Notes: generated by a model from the letters alone, not told the origin. A DNA stretch of 64,000 nt from Chitinophagaceae bacterium (GCA_017307755.1 JAFKGQ010000020.1:62001-126000); one strand, 5' to 3'. Shown: positions 34,185 through 42,962, numbered from the stretch's first letter. Numbers and translations: made by a program.

Positions 34185-34658
34185 TTATATTCCTGCTGAT
34201 GGGTTCACCGGACGTTTAAGATATTGACTATAGTCGGGTAGAATAATCTCGTAGTCTTCGTACATCAGCGGAGAGGTCAGCAGGAAATCTGCCGTAGCCC
34301 GGTTGTTGGCAATGGGGATGTTCCAGGTAACACCCAGCCGCAGCAGGGCCTTGATATCCGGGTCGTGTGGCTGCGCTTCCATGGGGTCCCAGAAAAAGAT
34401 GAGCACATCGATCTTGCCTTCTGCGATGCTGGCTCCAATCTGTTGGTCGCCGCCTAACGGGCCGCTGAGGAATTTACTGACGGATTGGCCCAGGGCCTTC
34501 TCCAGCATGGTTCCCGTGGTGCCTGTGCCGTAGAGACGATGCCGGGCAAGCGCCGTCTTATTATATACGGCCCATTCGATCAGCTCGCCTTTTTTGTTGT
34601 CGTGCGCCACCAGGGCAATTCGTTTGAAAGCGTCCATTTTCCGGAGGTTCGTTTGCAT
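34185..34658 (-). CDS. mgsA: Methylglyoxal synthase
   Basis: Converts dihydroxyacetone phosphate to methylglyoxal and phosphate, a bypass that relieves sugar-phosphate stress. The 157-residue product has the family motifs ALVAHDNKKGELI, LYGTGTTGTML (phosphate binding), SGPLGGDQQIGA with the catalytic aspartate region, and FFWDPMEAQPHDPDIKALLR, ending VTWNIPIANNRATADFLL. It follows the M28 peptidase start by 23 nt on the same strand and would be transcribed before it. Regulation in the family is allosteric by phosphate. Confidence 0.95.
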   Translation of the reverse strand: MQTNLRKMDAFKRIALVAHDNKKGELIEWAVYNKTALARHRLYGTGTTGTMLEKALGQSVSKFLSGPLGGDQQIGASIAEGKIDVLIFFWDPMEAQPHDPDIKALLRLGVTWNIPIANNRATADFLLTSPLMYEDYEIILPDYSQYLKRPVNPSAGI

Positions 34659-34889
34659 GCATGTCGGTTTATAAATTCTGTATTCGTTAGGGCAAGGTAA
34701 TCCGGTTTTAAGAAGATTATAACAAGTATAAAAAAATTTTTGAGTTAAACCCCTCGTTTTTCTTTTGGTCCATACGTGCGGTCTGGTTGCTGGTGCTCAA
34801 TATTTTTCCGGAGCTTTTATTGATCTCGATTTATCGGCATGGAATTTGTGAAATGCAAGCTCCCTTGATGAAATTACTAACCCATTGTC

Positions 34890-35525
34890 ATGAAGATATG
34901 TTGCTGGCTTACCGTCATTACTTTTTGCTGTTGCCTCACCGTTAGGTCGCAACAGACGGGAGAACCTACAGACAGCAGCATCAAACAAATTACGACTGTG
35001 GGCGAGAGTAAGATGTTTACAAACTTCTCCGCGGCTATCCGGGATATTAATAAGGTATGGTTACAGTGGGATGCAGACAGTGCCGGGGATGGTGATTATT
35101 TTATTATCGAGCGTGGCACGGATGGGGAACATTTTGAAACCATCGGCGCATTGAGAAAGACGGGAGCCGTCAATCATTATGAATTAACCGATCTCGCACC
35201 TCCCAATGGCATCGATCACTATCGGATCAGATACTCCAGCCAGGACGGAAAACAGATTTATTCCAGAGCAGTTCAACTAAGTCTTTCCGGGGATGTAGAC
35301 TTTAAGTTTTACCCTAATCCTGTAGATAAACTATTTATTATCCGCACTGAACATTCCATTGAGATCCAGGTTCTTGATGCCAACGGTTCCATCCGTCTTT
35401 ACAAACGATTACAGCCTGGAATACAAGTAATTAACGCGTCTTCTCTGGAAAGAGGGATCTACATTTTGCGAGTTGCTGATAAAGAGAGTAATAGGATTGT
35501 TTCAAGCCAGCTGGTAAAAAATTAA
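34890..35525 (+). CDS. Secreted protein with T9SS type A sorting tail
   Basis: A 211-residue exported protein. A signal peptide (MKICCWLTVITFCCCLTVRS) is followed by a beta-sandwich-like domain, residues 45-125, reminiscent of fibronectin-type modules (NKVWLQWDADSAGDGDYFIIERGTDGEHFETIG ... YRIRYSSQDGKQIYSRAVQL). The C-terminal 75 residues (FKFYPNPVDKLFIIRT ... LERGIYILRVADKESNRIVSSQLVKN) fit the Por secretion system sorting domain, which directs cargo through the type IX system to the cell surface. It has an unusually long upstream gap (231 nt) and a clear terminator. No enzyme domain is present. Confidence 0.85.
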   Translation: MKICCWLTVITFCCCLTVRSQQTGEPTDSSIKQITTVGESKMFTNFSAAIRDINKVWLQWDADSAGDGDYFIIERGTDGEHFETIGALRKTGAVNHYELTDLAPPNGIDHYRIRYSSQDGKQIYSRAVQLSLSGDVDFKFYPNPVDKLFIIRTEHSIEIQVLDANGSIRLYKRLQPGIQVINASSLERGIYILRVADKESNRIVSSQLVKN

Positions 35526-35622
35526 AAAAGACTTAAAAAGATTACCGGAAAATGGTATTGCAGATTTGATATGAATCCTCTACCTTTATCTTGGTTTTTC
35601 ATAGGATATTGGATTTTAAAAC

Positions 35623-35655
35623 GGGGTTGAATTTCTATTCAGACCCCTTTTTTTT
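35623..35655 (+). terminator. Intrinsic terminator of the T9SS cargo gene
   Basis: ggggttgaat/attcagacccc (one bulged base) forms a stem with a short loop, followed by eight T (35648-35655). It stands about 100 nt past the stop at 35525. Confidence 0.82.
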
Positions 35656-35738
35656 GGACCGCGTCCAGCGGTCCGAAAAAGCGCTCCCCTGGGAGCGCAA
35701 TAAATTAGCCTCTAAACACTCATAGCACCGTCAGGTGC
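35656..35738. repeat. Chain of three GC-rich hairpins after the T9SS gene terminator
   Basis: ggaccgc/gcggtcc with loop gtcca (35656-35674), gcgctccc/gggagcgc with a 2-nt loop (35681-35698), and gcacc/ggtgc with loop gtca (35725-35738), separated by A/T-rich spacers. Same kind of arrangement as at 21743 but no shared sequence. No gene is present in the remainder of the 222-nt gap. Confidence 0.5.
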
Positions 35739-35747
35739 GCATAACTC

Positions 35748-36194
35748 TTATAGGAACATCAAAACACCTATCCCAACAAGTAAAACCCCCAACCCCAGCA
35801 CAATCCACTGCGCAAGCCAGGGCGAATATTTTGTTACCAATGCAAACTCATACGGATTGTCGGGGTTGTAGATCACTGTCACTTCCTGACCCTCCTTGTA
35901 TTGACCTGCGACAGACATCCTCAGCCTGTCATCTACTCTTCCGGTAATGCTTTGCCGGTTGTCCAACGTATGGAATTGGACGGTTACTCCATCGGGACGG
36001 ATGCTGGCGCCCGACGGACCTTTCACCGGAGCCACCTTGACGACGGTACCTTCGCATTGCAAAGCCCGGGGATTCCTGCGGAGTTTTATGTCTACATAGA
36101 AGGAGGGCATCCTCAAACCTCCGATGATCAGAAATGCGCCCAGGAAAAGAAGGGCAAAAGAAATAGACCCAAAATGGATAATTAGATATGGCAT
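35748..36194 (-). CDS. DUF3592 domain-containing membrane protein
   Basis: A 148-residue protein with TM helices at about 7-27 and 127-147 and a central extracytoplasmic beta domain. The centre shows the DUF3592 pattern: GTVVKVAPVKG...VTVQFHTLDNRQSITGRV ... QYKEGQEVTVIYNPDNPYEF. The family function is unknown. It sits between recA's terminator and the hairpin chain, on the minus strand, and is not obviously in an operon. Confidence 0.82.
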   Translation of the reverse strand: MPYLIIHFGSISFALLFLGAFLIIGGLRMPSFYVDIKLRRNPRALQCEGTVVKVAPVKGPSGASIRPDGVTVQFHTLDNRQSITGRVDDRLRMSVAGQYKEGQEVTVIYNPDNPYEFALVTKYSPWLAQWIVLGLGVLLVGIGVLMFL

Positions 36195-36204
36195 ATCGAA
36201 AGAT

Positions 36205-36238
36205 AATAAAAAAAGAAGCTCCGGTAAAAACCGGAGCC
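36205..36238 (-). terminator. Intrinsic terminator of recA
   Basis: gctccggt/accggagc stem (36218-36225, 36230-36237) with loop aaaa, preceded on the plus strand by a run of A that becomes a U-tract (ttctttttttatt) on the minus strand. It points to termination of leftward recA transcription, after the repeat copy 2. Confidence 0.82.
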
Positions 36239-36273
36239 GTGTACTTACTAACCCAATTAAAATAAATTATCAA

Positions 36274-36312
36274 AACGAACCGAAGGTTCGTTGGCCGAAG
36301 GTCCAAATATTA
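36274..36312. repeat. Palindromic repeat element, copy 2 (twin hairpins only)
   Basis: Hairpin a: aacgaacc-gaa-ggttcgtt (36274-36292, 8 bp). Hairpin b: ttggcc-gaa-ggtccaa (36291-36306, with one bulged base). Then aatatta. The long 3' hairpin present in copies 1 and 3 is absent; the element ends 4 nt before the recA stop codon. Confidence 0.75.
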
Positions 36313-36315
36313 GCG

Positions 36316-37317
36316 TCAGAGACTTTGCATTTCTTTTACTTTTTCGCGGATCTTATTTTCGATCTCTGTAGCCAGTTCAGGATTGTCATGTAACAGTTGC
36401 TTTACCGTATCCCTCCCTTGTCCCAGTTTGTCACTGCCATAGCTAAACCAGCTGCCGCTTTTCTGCACGATACCTAACTCTACACCCATGTCGATGATCT
36501 CTCCCATCTTCGAGATGCCTTCTCCAAAAACAATATCAAATTCTGCTGCACGGAAAGGAGGAGCAACCTTGTTCTTTACAACTTTTACTTTTACCCGGTT
36601 GCCCACCGCTTCTTCTCCATCCTTGATCTGCGCCATGCGACGGATATCCAGTCGTACAGATGCGTAGAACTTCAGTGCGTTCCCACCCGTGGTTGTCTCA
36701 GGGTTGCCAAACATGACCCCGATCTTTTCGCGTAACTGATTGATGAAGATACAGATGGTGTTGGTCTTGCTGATGGTGGCCGTTAATTTACGCAGCGCCT
36801 GTGACATAAGACGGGCTTGAAGACCCATCTTGCTGTCTCCCATTTCACCTTCCAGTTCCCCCTTTGGCACCAGGGCCGCTACGGAGTCGATGACCACTAC
36901 ATCCAGCGCGCCGGAAAGGATCAGACGATCCGCAATTTCCAAAGCCTGCTCGCCATAGTCCGGTTGGGAGATAAGAAGATTATCGATATCCACCCCCAGT
37001 TTCTGCGCGTATGCACTATCAAATGCATGCTCGGCGTCGATGATGGCGCACATGCCGCCTTTTTTCTGCGCTTCTGCAATGATGTGCGTGGCGATGGTCG
37101 TCTTACCGGAGGATTCAGGACCATAGATCTCGACCACCCTTCCTTTTGGGAGACCGCCTACGCCTAATGCCATGTCCAGCCCAATGGAACCCGTGGAAAC
37201 GACCTCCATCGGCTCCTGGCTTTTTTCATTCATCATCATGACGCTTCCCTTCCCGAAATCCTTATCGATCTTATCTATAGTAAGCTTTAAAGCCTTGAGT
37301 TTTTCTGCGTTTGACAT
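36316..37317 (-). CDS. recA: Recombinase RecA
   Basis: The strand-exchange and SOS-type recombinase, 333 residues from ATG 37317 (MSNAEKLKALKLTIDKIDKDFGKGSVMMM). Walker A is GPESSGKTTIATHI, with IDAEHAFDSAYAQKLGVD, the VVIDSVAALVPKGELEGEMGDSKMGLQARLMSQALRKL block including the L1 loop, NQLREKIGVMFGNPETTTGGNALKFYASVRLDIRR (L2), and a C-terminal domain. All ATP-binding and DNA-binding loops are intact. A short copy of the palindromic repeat and a terminator lie downstream. recX is not linked. Confidence 0.98.
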   Translation of the reverse strand: MSNAEKLKALKLTIDKIDKDFGKGSVMMMNEKSQEPMEVVSTGSIGLDMALGVGGLPKGRVVEIYGPESSGKTTIATHIIAEAQKKGGMCAIIDAEHAFDSAYAQKLGVDIDNLLISQPDYGEQALEIADRLILSGALDVVVIDSVAALVPKGELEGEMGDSKMGLQARLMSQALRKLTATISKTNTICIFINQLREKIGVMFGNPETTTGGNALKFYASVRLDIRRMAQIKDGEEAVGNRVKVKVVKNKVAPPFRAAEFDIVFGEGISKMGEIIDMGVELGIVQKSGSWFSYGSDKLGQGRDTVKQLLHDNPELATEIENKIREKVKEMQSL

Positions 37318-37555
37318 AATGGTATTTTTTAGTTCTCCCAAAATTATTGATTCAGTAAAGGTATAGTAATTATTTTATACACACTAATTTTTTTAGTACA
37401 TCATCACTAATTTTTTTGGGGTTGTACCAAGAAATCCGATTTTTTCTCACCCCTTGGGCAACCGGGTCTTTCAAAACAGCATTTAATGGACTAAATGGAT
37501 TACTTTCCGGAATAGACCGGCCAATTGTGTTCAATATTTCAATCGCAGCCCAGAT

Positions 37556-38110
37556 ATGGAGATAGCCCCTCTCATAAAAGATGCAGCAAAAGGCAGCGCC
37601 GCCGCGCAAAAATGTCTCTTCGATCGCTTTGCCGATCCGATGATGGCCGTCTGCTGCCGCTATCTGAAAAGCAGGGAGGACGCGGAAGAAAGACTGCTGG
37701 ATGGGTTTATGAAGTTTTTCCGGCATCTTCCGGGATTTACCTACCAGGGTGAGGCGGCCCTTTATAGCTGGATAAAGACGATCATGATCCGGGAATGCCT
37801 CATGTTTCTTCGTAAAAAGAATGTCTTCACCATGCTAGCGGAGGTGGAGGCTGAAGACATCCCCATCGGGGCAGACATCCTGGCCTGGCTCTCGGCTGAA
37901 GAGATCTTCGATATGATCGTACAATTGCCGGTAGGTTACAGGACCGTGTTCAATCTCCACGCGATAGAAGGCATGGACCACAAGGAGATCGCGGGCGAAC
38001 TGGGTATCGCGGAAGGCACTTCCAAGTCCCAGCTAAGTAAGGCCAGAGCGTTATTACAAAAAATGTTATTACAAAAAGGTATCAATTATGGACAACGAAA
38101 GACCCAGTGA
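37556..38110 (+). CDS. ECF-type RNA polymerase sigma factor
   Basis: A 184-residue sigma-70 family protein. Region 2 is at about 10-80 (KCLFDRFADPMMAVCCRYLKSREDAEERLLDGFMKFFRHLPGF, then ALYSWIKTIMIRECLMFLRKK) and region 4 at about 120-170 (LPVGYRTVFNLHAIEGMDHKEIAGELGIAEGTSKSQLSKARALLQKML). No N-terminal extension. The next gene, with an N-terminal TM helix, overlaps its last 23 nt, the usual sigma/anti-sigma arrangement in Bacteroidota. Likely triggers a small envelope regulon including the genes downstream. Confidence 0.92.
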   Translation: MEIAPLIKDAAKGSAAAQKCLFDRFADPMMAVCCRYLKSREDAEERLLDGFMKFFRHLPGFTYQGEAALYSWIKTIMIRECLMFLRKKNVFTMLAEVEAEDIPIGADILAWLSAEEIFDMIVQLPVGYRTVFNLHAIEGMDHKEIAGELGIAEGTSKSQLSKARALLQKMLLQKGINYGQRKTQ

Positions 38111-38867
38111 ATACAGATCCTGGCGTCATCGCCTGGAAGAGCCGGGCGCCTTGCCCGGAGCGGGACTTACGGATAAAGAAGCTGCCTGGGATAAATTATA
38201 CCAGCGCCTGGGGGAAACACCCCGCCGCAGGCCTCTGCCCTGGCTGTGGGCGGCCGCCGCCTGTCTGCTGCTGGCGCTGATCCCCACCGCGCTCCTCTTC
38301 AGGGAGAAAAAGGACACCCCGCCTGCCGGCACACCAAAAATGGCTGTCCATCCCAAAACAAACCCAGCCCGGACAAATCAACACCCGACGGACCAAACGC
38401 AACCCCGGACCTCAATCCCGGAACCATCCCTCGTGATACAAAACACCCCTTCACCCCGACCCGTTGCCCTACCGCATCCTATTCGCAGGGAAAGACCCGC
38501 ATCGGCAAAGACCGCTGACAGGGCCCTTGCACCCATTGCCCTGCAATCCTCCGCCCCTGACCCCGTTGCGGTAGAACCCTCCGTCCATCCCCCCCTGCCC
38601 AATCTTTTGATGGCGCCCCGCTCCGACCTGTCCAGGCCCATCATCGCAGCCCAAACAACGCCCAAAAAAGAACTCAGAGTAGTGCATATCAACGAGCTCG
38701 AACCTCCGCAGACCGCGCCATCCACCGCAGGCCCGCGGCTGAAGCCAGGCCGTCTGTACATCGGCTTCAGCCCCCGACAGGACGTGCTCCGCCCCGCTAC
38801 CACCTACGAGACATACCAGACAGACCATCCGATCATATCGTTCAAACACAGTACGCAAAACCCATAA
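38088..38867 (+). CDS. Proline-rich membrane protein, candidate anti-sigma factor
   Basis: A 259-residue protein. The first 55 residues are charged and cytosolic (DNERPSEYRSWRHRLEEPG ... WDKLYQRLGETPRRR), followed by one TM helix (about 57-76, WLWAAAACLLLALIPTALLF), and a periplasmic part rich in Pro, Thr and Ala with low complexity that ends in a conserved-looking VHINELEPPQ...RPATTYETYQTDHPI block. It overlaps the sigma gene by 23 nt, and topology fits a single-pass anti-sigma factor, though no recognised anti-sigma domain is present. The high proline content (many PxP) resembles cell-wall-spanning linkers. Confidence 0.62.
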   Translation: MDNERPSEYRSWRHRLEEPGALPGAGLTDKEAAWDKLYQRLGETPRRRPLPWLWAAAACLLLALIPTALLFREKKDTPPAGTPKMAVHPKTNPARTNQHPTDQTQPRTSIPEPSLVIQNTPSPRPVALPHPIRRERPASAKTADRALAPIALQSSAPDPVAVEPSVHPPLPNLLMAPRSDLSRPIIAAQTTPKKELRVVHINELEPPQTAPSTAGPRLKPGRLYIGFSPRQDVLRPATTYETYQTDHPIISFKHSTQNP

Positions 38868-38871
38868 CATC

Positions 38872-39963
38872 ATGAAGAAGTTTTTTTGTACGGTGCTCAC
38901 GCTGCTGAGCATCATGGGGACCTTATACGCCCAACACCAGGTACGCGCAGGGATCAAAACATTTGGCATATCATCCGATAACCTCGAAAGACGCTTTTGG
39001 ATCGATATGGGGAAAGGCAATCAGCTTTGCCTGGAGCTGGAGGACCAGGAAGATATATCCAGGTTTACCAATGTCGACTCCTTGCTGATGGTTTTTCTCG
39101 CCGATATGAAACCGTTCAATGACTCTCTTTCCGACCCGCTCGCCTGGCACGTCATTGATTATGTGATAGACGCCGCGGGTAAGAAAAAACTCCGCCTGCA
39201 GACCTTCCACCCCGCATCATCGAGCTACCTGCTGGACCAGCCTGAGCCCGCCGTCCTGCGGCTGGAGCAGGATACGATCCAGATCGTACTGGAATTTCCT
39301 GAAAGCACAGGCCGTCATCATGACGGCATCCGACAGGATCGCCTTAGTCTTTACCTTAATGATTATCACCAACTATCAAATTATATAACAGGGGGGCTGA
39401 ACGAGAAGATCCGCTGGCTACAGAAAAATATGAGAAGCTACTGGGTGCGCACAGGAAAGATCTGGCAGGCGGAAAAAGACCCCGCGATCACCGCACCCCA
39501 ACCCGCCGGCTACATAGCCATGGCCCACGACTATCTCTCCAGCGAGGTCAGACTCAACGTGGGGAATTATAAAAGTTATTTCGCCCCCTCCTTCGCCCTT
39601 GGCATCGGATTGCATTTCAACAGAGAGGAAAGCATTCGCTCCTTTTCCTTTCTCTGGCAGCCCGTCTTTCTCTTTCAGACCAACGCACAGGGACACCTGC
39701 AGACCTTTCGGAATGACTTCCTGACCGTGGAGATCGCCAGGGAATGGAAAGACAAAAATCCCCATTTTATCTATCTCAGCCCCTCCATTTCCTTTGGCTG
39801 GCTGGTACGGCGGGAGGGAGATCTTTTTGAAAAGAACAGCTACCGTCTTTTTCTGGGTCATACAAAGCTGACGAAGGACAATCTCTACCTGCAGCCCGGT
39901 ATGTACTTTCACGACTTTTTTAGGGGGGTAACACCCGCCGTCAACATCAGACTGGATTTTTAA
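38872..39963 (+). CDS. Hypothetical outer-membrane-type protein of the ECF locus
   Basis: A 363-residue exported protein (signal peptide MKKFFCTVLTLLSIMGTLYAQ). The N-terminal half is soluble-looking. From about residue 205 the chain alternates like beta-barrel strands with aromatic girdles (SYFAPSFALGIGLHFN, SFSFLWQPVFLFQTN, FLTVEIAREW, FIYLSPSISFGWLV) and it ends in a phenylalanine (NIRLDF), the usual C-terminal signal for outer-membrane barrels. It follows the candidate anti-sigma gene by 4 nt, so the three genes form an operon. I recognise no specific domain. Confidence 0.6.
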   Translation: MKKFFCTVLTLLSIMGTLYAQHQVRAGIKTFGISSDNLERRFWIDMGKGNQLCLELEDQEDISRFTNVDSLLMVFLADMKPFNDSLSDPLAWHVIDYVIDAAGKKKLRLQTFHPASSSYLLDQPEPAVLRLEQDTIQIVLEFPESTGRHHDGIRQDRLSLYLNDYHQLSNYITGGLNEKIRWLQKNMRSYWVRTGKIWQAEKDPAITAPQPAGYIAMAHDYLSSEVRLNVGNYKSYFAPSFALGIGLHFNREESIRSFSFLWQPVFLFQTNAQGHLQTFRNDFLTVEIAREWKDKNPHFIYLSPSISFGWLVRREGDLFEKNSYRLFLGHTKLTKDNLYLQPGMYFHDFFRGVTPAVNIRLDF

Positions 39964-39970
39964 ATACTGA

Positions 39971-40002
39971 CGATAAGCCGGCAACCCCGGCTTATCGCTT
40001 TT
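39971..40002. terminator. Bidirectional terminator between convergent genes
   Basis: An 11-bp perfect stem (39971-39981, 39987-39997) with a 5-nt loop, followed on the plus strand by ctttttaag. It overlaps the last codons and stop of the DUF885 gene on the minus strand. Confidence 0.78.
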
Positions 40003-41782
40003 TAAGGCTTCCTGCCCATGCATCCATCTTCTTCTCCAGCACTTCCAGCGGCATGGCCCCGTCCTTCAGGACCTCATCGTGGAAGTCGGCCAGCCGGAAC
40101 GCGTCTTTCAGCTCCGCCTCGTACTTATTTCTTAGCTCCCGGATCTTTAATGCCCCGATCTTATAGCCCAACGCCTGTCCGGGTATCGCCATATACCGCT
40201 CGATCTCCGCTGTAGCGCCTTCCAAAGAAATGGCCTCATTATCCATCATATATTTAATGGCCTCTTCCCGCGTCATCCCCTTTATATGGACGGCCACGTC
40301 TACCACCAGCCTGATGGCCCTGTGGATCTCATCCCCCAACGCACCCATATATTGGTAAGGGTCCGTATAAAGACCCAGCTCCTTGCCCAGCGACTCGCAA
40401 TACAACGCCCAACCCTCTACATACGCATTATTCCCGCCAAAACGCCTGAAAGAGGGCAGTAGCGTATCCTCCTGCTGCAGCGATATCTGATAGTGATGAC
40501 CCGGGATCGCCTCGTGCAGGAACAGCGACTCCATGCCTGACGTGGTATTGAACTTTGTGGCATCAAGGATAGGAACATAGAATATACCCGGCCTTTTGCC
40601 ATCGGCCGTACCCTGTAAATATTCCGCGCTGGCGCTGGCCGCCCGGAATGCCTCCGTCTGACGGATCTCAAAACCCGTCTTTGGAACATGATGGAACATC
40701 TTTGTCAGACTGGGCTGCATCTTTGTATGAATGGCTTCAAAAGCCGCCAGCACCTCCTGTGGCTTTGTATACGGCATAAACTTTTTGTCCGTCTTCATGT
40801 ACTCAAAAAAGGCGGACAGATTACCTTTGAAGCCGACAGCGGTCTTCACACTATCCATAAGCCCCCTTATACGGGCAACTTCCCGCAAGCCCGTCTGGTA
40901 GATCTCTTCAGGGCTCTTCGTAGTAGTCGTTTGATCCTTCACCAGGTAAGCATAATAGTCGGCCCCGCCCGGTAAAGCGCCGATACCCGAAGTGGCCCTC
41001 GCCTTTGGCAGATACTCATTCTTTAAAAAATCCGCCAGCCGCTTGTAAGCAGGTACAATGCTTTCCCGGATCACCTGCACATATGCCGACTTTAACCTTT
41101 TTACAACAGTCGTGTCGCTGGTGACCTTTTCCAGCCGCGTGGCCGGCGTGTAAAAAAGGCTTTTCTCCGGCTGATCCGTTGCCAGCGCCTGCATCTCCGG
41201 GATCATTTTTACCACCAGCGCTCTCGGTAACACAAAATTTGCCGCAATGCCTTTCCTAAAATAAACAATTGCGCTATCCGCCCAGGGACCAAAGGCGCTG
41301 GCCCGTTTTAGCCAATCCTCATGATCCTTCACCGTAGCGAATGGCTGAAAACCGTCGCCACTCCCCAATTGTCCCAAAGTCAGCGGCAATGCGTAGAATT
41401 GGTTGAAAGGAATATAATAATAGGGATATTTAAATCCTTCGATACGGGTGGTCAATTCCCATCGGAGAATGTCATAACTGAAACCATCATTTTCACTCAT
41501 CGAACTCCTGTCGAACTTCGCAAGCCCCACGCTGGTCCGGGTGTAGAAGTTTTTCAACGTATCCCGGTAGCCATCCACAAAGTCCGCCACCAACCGGTCA
41601 TTATACCTGGAGTCGCCATTCTGCGTGGCTTCCAGGGGCAAAAGCCGCATTTTTTCCTCGTAATAGTCGTTGAGGAACTGACTGAACGGCTGGGTCTTTT
41701 CTTTTGCAGCAGGCTCTTTGGGCATTAATTTGCAGGCTGCGAGCTGTATGAAAAGACAACAGACCAACAATATTTGTCTCAT
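39992..41782 (-). CDS. DUF885 family lipoprotein (putative metallopeptidase)
   Basis: A 596-residue lipoprotein (lipobox LFIQLAACK, Cys18). The DUF885 domain fills the chain, with the metal-binding-like SLFLHEAIPGHHYQISLQQE (HExxxGHH), the YVEGWALYCESLGKELG helix and YLIGALKIRELRN-like C-terminal block (GYKIGALKIRELRN). The HExxxxH and E arrangement suggests a zinc peptidase, and related proteins are annotated as peptidases, but biochemical function is not established. It is transcribed alone from 41782, convergent with the ECF locus. Confidence 0.86.
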   Translation of the reverse strand: MRQILLVCCLFIQLAACKLMPKEPAAKEKTQPFSQFLNDYYEEKMRLLPLEATQNGDSRYNDRLVADFVDGYRDTLKNFYTRTSVGLAKFDRSSMSENDGFSYDILRWELTTRIEGFKYPYYYIPFNQFYALPLTLGQLGSGDGFQPFATVKDHEDWLKRASAFGPWADSAIVYFRKGIAANFVLPRALVVKMIPEMQALATDQPEKSLFYTPATRLEKVTSDTTVVKRLKSAYVQVIRESIVPAYKRLADFLKNEYLPKARATSGIGALPGGADYYAYLVKDQTTTTKSPEEIYQTGLREVARIRGLMDSVKTAVGFKGNLSAFFEYMKTDKKFMPYTKPQEVLAAFEAIHTKMQPSLTKMFHHVPKTGFEIRQTEAFRAASASAEYLQGTADGKRPGIFYVPILDATKFNTTSGMESLFLHEAIPGHHYQISLQQEDTLLPSFRRFGGNNAYVEGWALYCESLGKELGLYTDPYQYMGALGDEIHRAIRLVVDVAVHIKGMTREEAIKYMMDNEAISLEGATAEIERYMAIPGQALGYKIGALKIRELRNKYEAELKDAFRLADFHDEVLKDGAMPLEVLEKKMDAWAGSLKKR

Positions 41783-41920
41783 TGCGCGTGTGGTTTAAAA
41801 ATAAATATAGATCTATAAAATTACTTATCTAAATCTGTCGGATATCTGCTTTTTCTATATACAAATGTCTCTCTGACTGTTTTTTGGCATTAAATTCGCC
41901 TTAATTTATACAATACTAAA

Positions 41921-41951
41921 TTAGCTTTTTTCATTTGTTGAACTATCTTTG
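41921..41951 (+). promoter_or_regulatory. Candidate promoter of the OmpA-like lipoprotein gene
   Basis: -33 TTAG (41921-41924), a 19-nt spacer and -7 TATCTTTG (41944-41951), an exact consensus -7 box. The leader would be about 80 nt. The strong A/T-rich upstream region fits a highly expressed gene. Confidence 0.45.
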
Positions 41952-42037
41952 ACAAATTATTCTAATGATCGCCAGGTGGATCGTATGACCGTTAGCGATG
42001 AAAGAATAGTTATTTTCTTTAAATAAATGATATTACT

Positions 42038-42907
42038 ATGAAGCTTAAACAGACCCTTTTTTTCGGTGCTCTCTCTGCATTACTTTTCACCTCTTGCGTT
42101 AGCTCTAAAAAATTCAAAGCTGCACAGGCTAAGATCGACTCTCTGACCGCAGCCAACGCCAAGCTTGCGAGTGACCTGAAAAATTGTAATGACCTCACCG
42201 CCCAGGACGCCAGTCAAAAAACCGCTCTCCAAAATCAGATCGACGCCCTCAACAAGCAGATCGACTTCCTGAAACAGAACCATGACGCTACACTCAAGCA
42301 GCTCCAGGACCTCTCTGTTATCTCCAACTCACAGGCAGAAAGCATCAAGAAATCCCTGGACAACATCGGTTCTAAAGACGCGTACATCCAGAACCTTCAG
42401 AACGAGCTGGCTCATAAGGACAGCCTGAACATGGCCCTGGTGATGAACCTGAAAGGCGCCATCGGCAACATGGATGACAAGGACATCAACATCAAGGTCG
42501 ACAAGGGTGTTATCTATATCGATATCTCTGATAAGCTTCTGTTCAAAAGCGCCAGCTTCGAAGTTAACGATGCAGCAAAGGCTGTTCTGGGTAAGGTCGC
42601 TACCGTCCTGAAAGCACAGCCCGACATCGAATTCATGGTGGAAGGCCACACCGACAACAAAGCTTACCATCGCCCTGGTCTGCTGAAGGATAACTGGGAC
42701 CTCTCTGTAAAACGCGCTACTTCCGTTGTTAGGATCCTGCAGGGCCAATATGGTCTGGACCCCGCTCATATCACAGCTGCCGGCCGTAGCGAATATGTAC
42801 CGGTTACTACCAACGATACAGAAGAAGGCCGTGCCGCTAATCGCCGCACCCGTATCGTGATCCTGCCCCAGCTTGATCAGTTCTTCAAATTGCTCGAAAA
42901 GAAATAA
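42038..42907 (+). CDS. OmpA family lipoprotein
   Basis: A 289-residue outer-membrane lipoprotein (lipobox LLFTSCVSS, Cys20) that anchors the envelope to peptidoglycan. Residues 25-115 form a coiled coil with many Q, N, D and K (LKNCNDLTAQDASQKTALQNQ...). The OmpA-like peptidoglycan-binding domain occupies about 150-280: LLFKSASFEVNDAA, IEFMVEGHTDNKAYHRPGLL, DNWDLSVKRATSVVRIL and GRSEYVPVTTNDTEEGRAANRRTRIVI, with the diaminopimelate-contacting D and R. It is a single-gene unit with its own promoter and strong terminator. Confidence 0.92.
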   Translation: MKLKQTLFFGALSALLFTSCVSSKKFKAAQAKIDSLTAANAKLASDLKNCNDLTAQDASQKTALQNQIDALNKQIDFLKQNHDATLKQLQDLSVISNSQAESIKKSLDNIGSKDAYIQNLQNELAHKDSLNMALVMNLKGAIGNMDDKDINIKVDKGVIYIDISDKLLFKSASFEVNDAAKAVLGKVATVLKAQPDIEFMVEGHTDNKAYHRPGLLKDNWDLSVKRATSVVRILQGQYGLDPAHITAAGRSEYVPVTTNDTEEGRAANRRTRIVILPQLDQFFKLLEKK

Positions 42908-42928
42908 GTAATCTCACTTAGTATAACA

Positions 42929-42962
42929 GGGCTATCCTTATTGGGATAGCCCTTTTTTTTAT
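42929..42962 (+). terminator. Intrinsic terminator of the OmpA-like gene
   Basis: gggctatcc/ggatagccc 9-bp stem (42929-42937 and 42944-42952), loop of 6 nt, then ten T (42953-42962). Confidence 0.92.
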
